Assembly (NCBI GenBank): GCA_945859605.1 | Contig: OX243822.1 | Span: 5,839,900 to 5,903,899, forward strand | DNA from: Lumbricus rubellus | Taxonomy: Eukaryota > Annelida > Clitellata > Crassiclitellata > Lumbricidae | Length of the DNA: 64,000 nucleotides | Reading direction: 5' to 3' | Shown here: piece by piece, positions 45,174-54,522 of the stretch | Position numbering within the stretch: the first letter of the stretch is position 1 | How the letters are laid out: every line of letters begins with the position of its first letter | The notes under the pieces: model-generated | What the model was told of the DNA's origin: nothing | What the model saw: the letters and a program-made list of their open reading frames with translations, nothing else | Database searches by the model: none | Position numbers and translations under genes: made by a program

Positions 45174-48100
45174 ATGAGTAAAAGCGGCAAAACCTCGGGA
45201 AACGACACAACCGCCGCGAACCCAGATCAAATGTCTGTTATCTTACAAATCATTCAACAGCAAGCGGATGATCGGAAACAAATGGAAGAAACATTCCGTC
45301 AGGAACGACGCGCTGCGGAGGAACGTTTCACTCAATTACTTCAGGCAATGCAACAAACAACGCCATCTAGCAACACTGAAACGAACCATCTCACTCAAAT
45401 GGCCAAACAGACTCTCCGCCCTCCGACTAACATTAACTTTTTGTCTGGCACCCCGTCCATGGCGGAATTTACGAGCTGGCGAAAATCGTGGGACGATTAT
45501 GCACTGATTAACCACGTTGACCAGCACGACCGAGCCACACAACTTGCTGCTCTCAGGACACATATGTCGCCAGAATTTCAAGCTGTCCTAAATGAATCAG
45601 TCACCATTGACAGTATCATACCAGATGAACCAACTGTTGAGGAGGCTCTCACAGCTATCCACAGCTTCATCCGCGGTGTGCAGAATATCATTGTCGATCG
45701 CTTCCACTTCTTCACTCGACGTCAACAACCAGGTGAATCATTCGAACACTTTTTCGTGGCCTTGCGTCAACTCTGCAGACTCGCCGATGTGTGCAACCAC
45801 TGTACTGACACACAATTAATCACACTTATCATAATCGGTGTCCAGGACCCTGACCTCCAGAAAAAATTATTGGAGACCCGACCAGTTCCAAATCTGAACC
45901 AAGTTCTTACAGTCTGCCGCGCTTTCGAGTCTGCCGGAGCAGACCAGGCACTCACATCCAGTGTGGTGGCACAGGCTGGCAGGCAGGAGAAATCACGTGC
46001 CTACAACACCTCGCGACCACATCAATCGCAACCTCAGAATCGCAGCAACCGAACATACAAAGGCACCACAACGTCGTGCTATTGGTGTGCTGGTGACCCA
46101 CATCCGAGCCGCAGTCAGTGTCCTGCAAAAGATACTACCTGTAATTTTTGCCTGATCAAAGGACATTACCAGAAGGCTTGCAAAAAACGATTTAACGACC
46201 AAAAAACAGAAAATTCAATCAACAAAGTTGTCAACACAGCAAAGGTCATGGAGGCCACCACAAGCTCTGGCGTCACCCCAGTATCCCTTCACGTTAACGC
46301 GTGCGGGCGAGAGGCTCAGCTCCTGGCTTACCCAGACACAGGTGCAGACATTAACATCTTACCAGAGAAATATTTGCATAAGCTCGGTATGAACTCCGGA
46401 TCCCTCCGACCAGCCAACATCACCATAATGGCATACAATGGAAAACGTGATTCACCAATCGGATTCTTTCCTGCCAAGATTAGCATAGGTGAATCCACAT
46501 TAGACAGCAAGATTTATGTCCAACGAGGAACCAATCGATTCCTACTATCAGGCCTGGCATGCGAAAAACTGGGAATAATATCATTTCCTCTGCAAAAAGC
46601 ACAAGCTGTCACAACAACTGTGACCTCAGAAATATCATTTCCTCGGCAAAAAGCACAAGCTGTCACAACAACTGCGACTTCAGACGGCGTCTTACTATCC
46701 ACTGATATAGAAGGTGACCCATCAGATGACCTCATAAACAAGACTCGAGAACACATCATGACGGAATTTGCTGATGTATTCGGTGACGACAACCTGCTAC
46801 ATCCAATGAAGGGATCCCCTATGAAAATTCATCTAAAACCTGATGCACAACCATATGCCTTGACTGCAGCACGTCAAGTGGCATTTGGCCTCCGAGATCA
46901 GGTCCAGACGGAGCTCCAAAACATGGTGGCGAAGGGCATCATTGAAAAACTGGAAGACGAGGCGTCAGAATGGTGCCATCCCATGGTCGTTGTGCGCAAG
47001 CCAGATGGCCGCATCCGCATATGTGTTGATTACACGAAACTCAATAAATATGTCAGCCGACCCATCTACCCCACGCGCACACCGAAAGCCGCCATTGATT
47101 CTATCACAGCTGGAGACAAATTCTTCACCACTCTCGACGCTGTACAAGGATACTGGCAAATGGAACTATCATCTGAAAGTCAACACCTCACCACTTTCAT
47201 CACGTCAGAGGGACGGTTCCGATTCCTTCGAGCCCCAATGGGCCTTAATGCCACGGGAGACGAATACAACCGTAGGGGCGACATCGCATTGGCTGGTATA
47301 AGCAATGTTCAAAAAGTGGTTGATGACATCCTCATCCACAGTAAAACATTTCAACAGCATGTAGACACAGTTATCGCCGTCCTCCACCGATGCCGAGAAC
47401 ATGGTATCACACTGAACAAGCGGAAATTCACATTCTGCCAACCACAGACCAAATATGCAGGATATTGTATCACGTCGTCGGGGATTACCACTGACCCGAA
47501 CAAGATATCAGCCATATCAAATTTTCCACCGCCCACCAACATTACAGAACTCCGCTCATTCTTTGGATTGGTTAATCAACTCGGCAGCTTCAGTAGCGAG
47601 ATCGCCTCTACAATGCAACCACTCCGTCCGCTGCTCAAAAAAGGAAGAGTCTTTGCATGGTCAGTCAACCAACAGTCGGCATTTGACAACGTCAAAGCAA
47701 CATTGACAAAATCGCCGATCCTTCAGCCATTCGATTTAAAACTTCCCACCATATTGCAAACAGATGCATCCCGCACTCGTGGCCTTGGATTTGCTTTGCT
47801 ACAGAAATCCCATGACAACACGCTCACCCTGGTGCAATGCGGTAGCAGATTCATATCAGACACAGAATCAAGATATGCAATGGTTGAGTTGGAACTACTC
47901 GCAGTCGTATGGGCCATGAACAAATGCCGGCTCTACTTGAGTGGACTACCCCACTTCACACTCATTGTTGACCACCGTCCACTGATACCAATCCTCAATT
48001 CAAAAGGATTGGACGAAATTGACAACCCCCGCATTCTTCGTCTACGGGAAAAACTCCTCCCATTCAGTTTTGAAACAGAGTGGACAAACGGCCAGAACCA

Positions 48101-49553
48101 CATGATTCCCGATGCATTGTCTCGGGCGCCTGTCCACGACCCTGACAACGATGATCAACACCTGGAAACCGACCTCACCACAGACATGGAAATCCGAGTC
48201 AACTACATGACCACCCAGTTGAGAGAGGACGATTACATGGACAACAATTGCGACTCTACACTCAACCAAATTGCAGACGCTGCTAAACAAGACGAACAAT
48301 ATCAAGCACTGATCAAGCTGATACAGCAAGGATTCCCATCACGATCCACACTCTTGCCACCAGAACATCAGCCATATTATAAACTTCGCCATGACCTCAC
48401 CGTACATGGCGACATAATATTATACCAGACTCGAATCCTAGTCCCGAAGACTCAAAGAAGTGACGTGCTACAGAAACTCCACTTATCACATCAGGGCATT
48501 GACCGAACAAAACGCAGAGCACGACAGACAGTTTTTTGGCCTGGAATCACATCGGATATCGTCAACACTATTAACGCCTGCACCAAATGCCAGGAAGGAC
48601 GCGCATCTCTTCCAGCGGAAAGTATCGACTCGGATAAGCCTCCAACCAGACCTTTCCAAGAGACTGCGGTGGACATATTCCAATTTGCGGGCTACCATTA
48701 CCTTGTTTATGTCGATCGGTTTTCTGGGTGGATCGAGGTCTCCAAGTTCAACAAATCGCCAAGTGCAGAGATGGTCATAGGAATTCTCAGACGCTATCTT
48801 ATCCAATTTGGTATTCCGAACAAAATGAGATCCGATGGCGGAACGCAGTTCACAGCAGAGGTTATGAAGAAATTCACACAAAATTGGGGAATCAATCATG
48901 TGTTCAGCGCTCCACACTTCCCATCATCTAATGGATTAGCCGAGTCTGCTGTTAAATCAGTCAAGGCATTAGTTGCGGCATCTGCAAACAATGGTGATAT
49001 CGAGCGTGACACATTTGCTCAAGGTTTACTTGAATTACGCAACACACCACGCTCGAATGGTCTATCACCTGCAGAGATGATTTTCGGATCACCATTACGA
49101 TCCTGTGTCCCTACACACCATCTGGTCTTGTCCAAGAAATGGAGAGACCTGGCAGACAAGGAAGATGTTGCACCACTTCCACCGGCGAATTTGAAGTCAC
49201 GACAACTCAGACCTCTACATGCTGGAGATAAATGCTGGATACAAGATCCATCCAACAAACGATGGTCTTCGATCGGTCAGGTCATACAAGCCCGGCATCG
49301 CAACTACACCGTGAAACTGCCAAGTGGCCGAATTCTATGGCGCAACCGACGCCACATTCGCCCATACCTGGGAGACGAAGAACAATCCGCCAACACATCA
49401 CTGCAACAAGAAATCCAGCCAGCAATCACCCCAAAAGAGACGACAGAATTTACTCCTGCACCATCAGAGTGGAAGAAGACTCAATTTAAACAATTTAATT
49501 ACCCAAATCTGAGAAGGAGCCCCCGATTTGTACAATCTATAAAACCCAAGTAA
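45174..49553 (+). CDS. Gag-Pol polyprotein of the Ty3/gypsy element, intact frame
   Basis: 1,459 codons in a single frame without stops, gag and pol fused. Order: capsid-like gag (to ~residue 290); two zinc knuckles, CYWCAGDPHPSRSQC and CNFCLIKGHYQKAC (~300-335); protease with DTGAD (~387); reverse transcriptase with RICVDYTKLN (~613), LDAVQGYWQ and VVDDILIH (~715, the usual YVDD Tyr replaced by Val); RNase H with QTDASR (~861) and DALSRAP; integrase with an H-H/CTKC zinc site (~1100-1140) and D-X53-D-X35-E at ~1165, 1218 and 1255; a C-terminal basic region ending RRHIRPYLG and no chromodomain. An in-frame 18-residue tandem duplication (FPxQKAQAVTTT) lies between protease and reverse transcriptase. 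PR-RT-RH-IN order defines Ty3/gypsy. Start is the first ATG after the primer site. Confidence 0.95.
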   Translation: MSKSGKTSGNDTTAANPDQMSVILQIIQQQADDRKQMEETFRQERRAAEERFTQLLQAMQQTTPSSNTETNHLTQMAKQTLRPPTNINFLSGTPSMAEFTSWRKSWDDYALINHVDQHDRATQLAALRTHMSPEFQAVLNESVTIDSIIPDEPTVEEALTAIHSFIRGVQNIIVDRFHFFTRRQQPGESFEHFFVALRQLCRLADVCNHCTDTQLITLIIIGVQDPDLQKKLLETRPVPNLNQVLTVCRAFESAGADQALTSSVVAQAGRQEKSRAYNTSRPHQSQPQNRSNRTYKGTTTSCYWCAGDPHPSRSQCPAKDTTCNFCLIKGHYQKACKKRFNDQKTENSINKVVNTAKVMEATTSSGVTPVSLHVNACGREAQLLAYPDTGADINILPEKYLHKLGMNSGSLRPANITIMAYNGKRDSPIGFFPAKISIGESTLDSKIYVQRGTNRFLLSGLACEKLGIISFPLQKAQAVTTTVTSEISFPRQKAQAVTTTATSDGVLLSTDIEGDPSDDLINKTREHIMTEFADVFGDDNLLHPMKGSPMKIHLKPDAQPYALTAARQVAFGLRDQVQTELQNMVAKGIIEKLEDEASEWCHPMVVVRKPDGRIRICVDYTKLNKYVSRPIYPTRTPKAAIDSITAGDKFFTTLDAVQGYWQMELSSESQHLTTFITSEGRFRFLRAPMGLNATGDEYNRRGDIALAGISNVQKVVDDILIHSKTFQQHVDTVIAVLHRCREHGITLNKRKFTFCQPQTKYAGYCITSSGITTDPNKISAISNFPPPTNITELRSFFGLVNQLGSFSSEIASTMQPLRPLLKKGRVFAWSVNQQSAFDNVKATLTKSPILQPFDLKLPTILQTDASRTRGLGFALLQKSHDNTLTLVQCGSRFISDTESRYAMVELELLAVVWAMNKCRLYLSGLPHFTLIVDHRPLIPILNSKGLDEIDNPRILRLREKLLPFSFETEWTNGQNHMIPDALSRAPVHDPDNDDQHLETDLTTDMEIRVNYMTTQLREDDYMDNNCDSTLNQIADAAKQDEQYQALIKLIQQGFPSRSTLLPPEHQPYYKLRHDLTVHGDIILYQTRILVPKTQRSDVLQKLHLSHQGIDRTKRRARQTVFWPGITSDIVNTINACTKCQEGRASLPAESIDSDKPPTRPFQETAVDIFQFAGYHYLVYVDRFSGWIEVSKFNKSPSAEMVIGILRRYLIQFGIPNKMRSDGGTQFTAEVMKKFTQNWGINHVFSAPHFPSSNGLAESAVKSVKALVAASANNGDIERDTFAQGLLELRNTPRSNGLSPAEMIFGSPLRSCVPTHHLVLSKKWRDLADKEDVAPLPPANLKSRQLRPLHAGDKCWIQDPSNKRWSSIGQVIQARHRNYTVKLPSGRILWRNRRHIRPYLGDEEQSANTSLQQEIQPAITPKETTEFTPAPSEWKKTQFKQFNYPNLRRSPRFVQSIKPK

Positions 49554-49651
49554 ATTCTTAAACAGGGGAATTGAGTGGTACTCTGAAATGATTCTGAATA
49601 TGATATACATTTACAGTAAAAAAAAACAAGTAAATTCTTAAAAAGGGGAGT

Positions 49652-49813
49652 TGATGGATACTCTGATATGTACACTCTAGTGACTTGTATGCACACTCTA
49701 GGATGCATAGTCTGGGGAGTAGTGTCACTTCCGGTTTCGATGTTTTCCTGTTGTGTTTACTTTTACCGTTGAATAAATGTTTAATAATCTAATTCGATTA
49801 TCAGAACATAACA
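49652..49813 (+). repeat. 3' LTR
   Basis: Same 162 bp as the 5' copy. Directly preceded by AAAAAGGGGAGT (49640-49651). An imperfect copy of the tract plus LTR start (AAGTAAATTCTTAAACAGGG ... TACTCTGAAATG) sits about 80 bp upstream at 49549-49595. Confidence 0.93.
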
Positions 49814-49944
49814 ACTATGGGATTAGAGGCACACAATTTAAAGTCTAAGAATTTTCTCTACAAAAATAATTCATTGCCATTCAGGCGGTTTATTTCATCA
49901 GAACACTCGATAATGTGACACATACAGAAAATTAGCTGTTGCTT

Positions 49945-50405
49945 TTAAATATAAAATAAGACATAAAAATAGGCATTGATTTTAAATATAAAATAACAGA
50001 AAATTACTCATAATTTTAAATATAAAAGAACACAGAAAATTAGCCATTGATTTTCAATATAAAATAACACAGAAAATTAGCCATTTTGATTTTAAATATA
50101 AAATAACACAGAAAATTAGCCATTGATTTTAAATATAAAATAACACAGAAAATTAGCCATTTTGATTTTAAATATAAAATGATACAGAAAATTAGCCATT
50201 GATTTTCAATATAAAATAACACAGAAAATTAGCCATTTTGATTTTAAATATAAAATGATACAGAAAATTAGCCATTGATTTTCAATATAAAATAACACAG
50301 AAAATTAGCCATTGATTTTAAATATAAAATAACACAGAAAATTAGCCATTGATTTTAAATATAAAATAACACAGAAAATTAGCCATTGATTTTAAATATA
50401 AAATA
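49945..50405 (+). repeat. Minisatellite, unit 37-40 bp
   Basis: About a dozen units of ACACAGAAAATTAGCCATTG followed by ATTTTAAATATAAAATA. Two alternating versions, with CCATTGATTTT and with CCATTTTGATTTT, form a partial higher-order pattern. Confidence 0.9.
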
Positions 50406-50410
50406 CCAGA

Positions 50411-51459
50411 CAAGGAAACTGACCGATTCACGAATTGCATACGGGCAATTTTCACATACAGACACAATAAAATTATCTGGAAACTTGTTTTACATTGCAC
50501 ATGAATCTTAGAAACACAAACACAATATCATTTATAAGCAACCCACTGCTGAAGGTGCCATGCTGTACATTTTGCGATTTTGTGGCATTCTATACTAGTT
50601 AAGGTTTCTAATCTATCTTAGTAGTCTTGCAATGGAAACAGCTATGTATGCTTCCCATTCCTTCATTTGCCACCTAATTCCTACCTTTAAATGGAACATT
50701 TCTGACAATTACAAGGAAGAGGTACTACAACAATGGGTTTGGTACATAGCATGGGTCTGTATGGCCTTTAACATGCAGAATTGCAGATGTCAGAGCTTTG
50801 AACCTCGCACCAATGAAGCCGAAGAACCTAGACATTGATGCCACAGTTGGAATGTCTGTTTATAGACTGTAATGTCCTCTGGTAGGAGCGGCAATTAAGA
50901 AGTATCAGATTAAGTCAATTTTAATTGGACTTTCTCATGCAAAATCCGACCAGTTTTAAACTGCTTGATGGGTAGCCAAGTATGAGAATTGTGGAAAAAT
51001 AACTGGGGGTTGGGGGGTTGGCCTATGATAAACTTGAAATTGGGGTATGAAAAACATACTTTAACATGGGGCTCTAAGAAAGACTGGGGGTTCAACCCCC
51101 CAACCCCCCGACAATTCTCACCCTGGGGTAGCCAGCGAAAGAAATGCATAAACGGGAAGAGCAAAGCGCTTTCTCCTTCCTTAGTACATGATAAACAGTT
51201 TAAGTAAAACTACATTTTATCAGAGTATGTCAACTTTCACACATTTGCTTTTGGTTCAATCTGTACATGTGCAATATGCAAGAGTGATCTTGCCATCTCC
51301 ATTAAAAGGTCAAAAGCAACATAATTATGCTGATAATTTAAACAAGGCATATGAAAACACAATTTCATCTATATATATGCTAATTATCAATACGTCTTAA
51401 AATCACAAACTCAGTTCCCAGCATGTCAAATGCATCTTCGATATGTTAGAGCAATTGCT
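50411..51459. other. Stretch without recognised gene
   Basis: Short frames only. 51000-51130 contains a short inverted G/C-rich block (TTGGGGGGTTGG and CCAACCCCCC) that looks like the ends of a small repeat. Nothing else seen. Confidence 0.4.
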
Positions 51460-51935
51460 TTGCAGACAGATATTAGTTCAGATAAATATAGTTCAGATAT
51501 TAGTTCAGATAAATATAGTTCAGATAATATCTGAACTATATTTATCTGAACTAATATCTGAACTATATTTAGTTCAGATAAATATAGTTCAGATATTAGT
51601 TCAGATAAATATAGTTCAGATATTAGTTCAGATAAATATAGTTCAGATATTAGTTCAGATAAATATAGTTCAGATATTAGTTCAGATAAATATAGTTCAG
51701 ATATTAGTTCAGATAAATATAGTTCAGATAATATCTGAACTATATTTATCTGAACTAATATCTGAACTATATTTAGTTCAGATAAATATAGTTCAGATAT
51801 TAGTTCAGATAAATATAGTTCAGATATTAGTTCAGATAAATATAGTTCAGATATTAGTTCAGATAAATATAGTTCAGATATAAGTTCAGATAAATATAGT
51901 TCAGATATTAGTTCAGATAAATATAGTTCAGTACT
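51460..51935. repeat. Minisatellite with internally inverted blocks
   Basis: 27-bp units made of AGTTCAGATAAATAT and AGTTCAGATATT. Two blocks (51526-51572, 51730-51776) are in reverse orientation (ATCTGAACTATATTTATCTG), exactly 204 bp apart, so a larger unit including the flip has been copied. The 146-codon open frame over it is an artefact of a repeat whose unit length is divisible by three. Confidence 0.9.
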
Positions 51936-52755
51936 TCTCCTCAGTTGCCCTGGTGGGAGTTAAAGAGACAACCAGTTGTGTTGCATTTTCATTTTTCTAA
52001 ATTTCCAGTAAAAATTCTATTTTTCAAAAACATATGAATAATACACGGGCAAGTTTTTAACAAGTTTAATGGTATTACTAGAAACCGCACAACACACACA
52101 CACATACATCCTAATCTGGACAGTTTTTTTTCAGCACTGTAACCATGACAGGATGCAGTATCAACTGCTGGTCACGTTTTATACTAAAACCAAACTCCAC
52201 AAGCATCGTCCTTTGGAAAGAACTAATAAAAAGCCAATTGGTCAATTATTATAGGTCACAATGTGGCTGCACAGCACAAGAAACGTGTATTACATATTTT
52301 TATTTCAGCCTAGACCTATAAAAGCAATGGTATAGCAGCAGCAACAGACAAACCAGAAATCGAGACCAATAGCCAAGAATATTAGGCAACCTAGTTCTGT
52401 CCTCCGTTGGGGTAGTGAAGCACTAGACTGTCTGATTACTGACTGGCAACAACTGAGTATTAATACATGAACAAAAGGACAAATTCCCTGAAAACTCAGA
52501 GCCAAATTAAATAGAAATATGATCAAGTATCACAAATGTTTTTTATAACCAGGTTTTTTTTATAACCAGGTAGGATGTCTGTTGTCCTTTACTCCCATAA
52601 CTCCACCTTCTGCCATTTCCACATACCGGGTAATGACGACAGTTGGAATGTTGATTATAAAAGCGAAGCTCTATTCTTGCCTTCTCCAATCTCCATTGAC
52701 TTTCACAAATAAAGAATTTTATGGCCTAGATGTCACCCTCTTATAACAAGCTTAA

Positions 52756-54148
52756 CACATTGGCCGCCTACTACGAGTTAACTCGTAGTAGAAAAGTCTC
52801 CCGCACACGCCTACTACGAGTTAACTCGTAGTACGATTTACAGTGAATTTCTCGTGATACACGCGGACATTAGCGCACGCCCAATGATTTCCTGGTCAAC
52901 GTTGTTCACTCCGGAGGCGTGGGGGCTGGATGGGGACTGGGTGAGGGCAGGCTGTGGTCGGAATGGCGTGGGGTTGGGGTGCGATATGGATGGGAAGGGG
53001 CGAATAACCCAAATTTCCCAGTGGAACCATGGTGAAAACAAAATGAAACATTATTTTCCCATGAATTTCAAAATTTGAAATTTGGCGTCAAGGGGTGGGG
53101 ATGGGTGGATTTGAGGTGGTAGGACCTATGTTGGGGTGGGGTGGGCCTGGGTGGAGGCGAAATAGGACGAAAAAATCTGAATTTACCCTAGACTAAGTGA
53201 GGTGGGAATGGTGGGACAGGGTATGGCGGGTGGAACTGGGTGTGGCGGATAGAGTTGGTATGGTTCGGGTGGGGAGGAGGTGGGTAGAAGCGGAGTGTGT
53301 GGATTCGTGGGTGGGGCGGTAATTTTTTCTCCCAAAATAAAAATTTTTCCCCAAAATAAAAATTTCCCCGAAACATAAAAATTTCCCCCCAAAAATTAAA
53401 ATTTCCGTCCCCAAAAAAATTTCACCCCAAAATAAAAATTTCCCCCAAAAATTTTAATTTTCCCCCAAAATAAAAATTTCACCGTGAGGCTGGGGTGACA
53501 ACAAAGGGGAACATTATTTCTTCAATGAATATCATATGTTGAAAATTTTTCGGGTTGGGGTAGAAGATGGGGGTCGTGGGGTGGGCTGACGTTGGGGTTT
53601 GGGTGGGGCCGTAGTGGGGGTGAAGTATGACAAAAAGCCTGAATTTACCCCAGTGGAGTGGGCTGTGTAGGACAGGGTCGGAATGGGTTTGGCAGGGTGG
53701 GGTTGGTATGGGTAAGATGTGGCAGGGTGGGGTTGGTCTGGGTAAGATTTGGCAGGGTGAGGTTGGTCTGGGTAAGATGAGGTGAAGGTCGGGGTGGATG
53801 GACTGGGGTGGGAAAGGGTTGGTGGTATGGCCCAAGGTGTGGTGCCGTGTGAAGGGGTGAAAACAGATGGAAACATTATATTTTTCCCTGAATTTTATAT
53901 GTTGAAAAATTGTAAGGGGGCAAGTTAGGGCGCGTTGAAATGGTTTGGGGTGGGTGTCTGGCAGAGGGGGTGGAGGCGGTTTGGGTGGGTGGTATAAGAA
54001 TGAGGATGGGTGGGGTTAGTGGGATTGGGTCGGGTATGGGTGAGGTGTGGCCGGGTGACATCAAAGTGGAACTTTATTTTTCACATGTATTTCATATGTA
54101 TAAAATTTGCTTGGCGTAGCGGTAATAAATGGCGTGGCGGCCAATGTG
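52756..54148. mobile_element. TTAA-flanked inverted-repeat element with palindromic motifs, 1.4 kb
   Basis: TTAA at 52752-52755 and 54149-54152; ends CACATTGGCCGCC and GGCGGCCAATGTG are perfect 13-bp inverted repeats. Just inside the left end two perfect palindromes (24 bp at 52768-52791, 22 bp at 52812-52833) share TACGAGTTAACTCGTA. The interior is strand-biased (plus strand G-rich, GGGGTGGG-like runs) with an A/C-rich block AAAATTTCCCCC at 53330-53480, and long overlapping Pro-rich frames that are not genes. Transposase is absent. TTAA target suggests piggyBac-type mobilisation. Confidence 0.7.
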
Positions 54149-54522
54149 TTAAGGAATTTCTTTGCAAACATTTATATGAAATTCAACAAAACTATCCAAA
54201 GTGAACGTAAACGCTGAAAAAATAATAAATTACATGCAGGAAATTGGAAAAGGCAAACTATATACGTAAAGTGCAGAGCAGCGGCTACCACAAAACATGT
54301 GATGTAATATAAGTTAACTATAAACAAACGTCCAAAAATACATTCAGTGCAACATAACATGCAACGCGTCAGAAACAAATTCTTAATTCACGTGAATGTA
54401 GAACAGGTAAAACCAAGTTCATGTTTAATATGAATTGACCGAGGAAGTTGCAAGCTTTTAGTCAACAAATCCATCCATCAAATTATGTCCTACAGAATCA
54501 CTAGTTATCGACATAATTCAGA

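Larger units (their letters stand above)
44901..49813 (+). mobile_element. Complete Ty3/gypsy LTR retrotransposon with identical LTRs
   Basis: 4,913 bp. LTRs 44901-45062 and 49652-49813 (162 bp each) start TGATGG, end ACATAACA and show no difference by eye. The 5-bp target ACTAT is duplicated (44896-44900; 49814-49818). A primer site TGGCGCAGCCGAC follows the 5' LTR directly, the kind of PBS used by many Ty3-type elements; AAAAAGGGGAGT before the 3' LTR is the polypurine tract. AATAAA lies in each LTR (about 45021). One long frame fills the interior. Structure and intact frame imply a recent insertion. Whether it moves today is unknown. Confidence 0.95.
44240..49910 (+). pseudogene. LINE reverse-transcriptase remnant, split by a Ty3 element
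   Basis: 44344-44652 reads HSKGVDGIDPAIAI, FPSALKTAKVIPIHRKGP and NNVSNYRPI, typical early RT motifs of CR1/Jockey-like LINEs. After a frameshift near 44625, 44640-44840 gives LPFFAKIFEKLMYARLN and KHGFQHGYSTYMPLLN, then a third frame FGIFLDVAKAFESVNHHIL. The reading stops at 44900, where the LTR element begins, and resumes at 49814 as HYGIRGTQFK-like residues, fading after about 49910. At least three frameshifts; the gene is dead. The interrupting element occupies 44901-49813. Confidence 0.75.

Noticed and set aside
45268..49512. Many 60-143-codon frames on both strands within the Ty3 element
   Set aside because: Shadows of the 1,459-codon Gag-Pol frame.
51443..51883. 146-codon frame of repeated VQINIVQIL
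   Set aside because: Translation of a minisatellite with a unit divisible by three; no start context, no domain.
53183..53876. Several Pro-rich minus-strand frames
   Set aside because: G-rich strand-biased interior of the TTAA element; they overlap in three frames with no codon bias.
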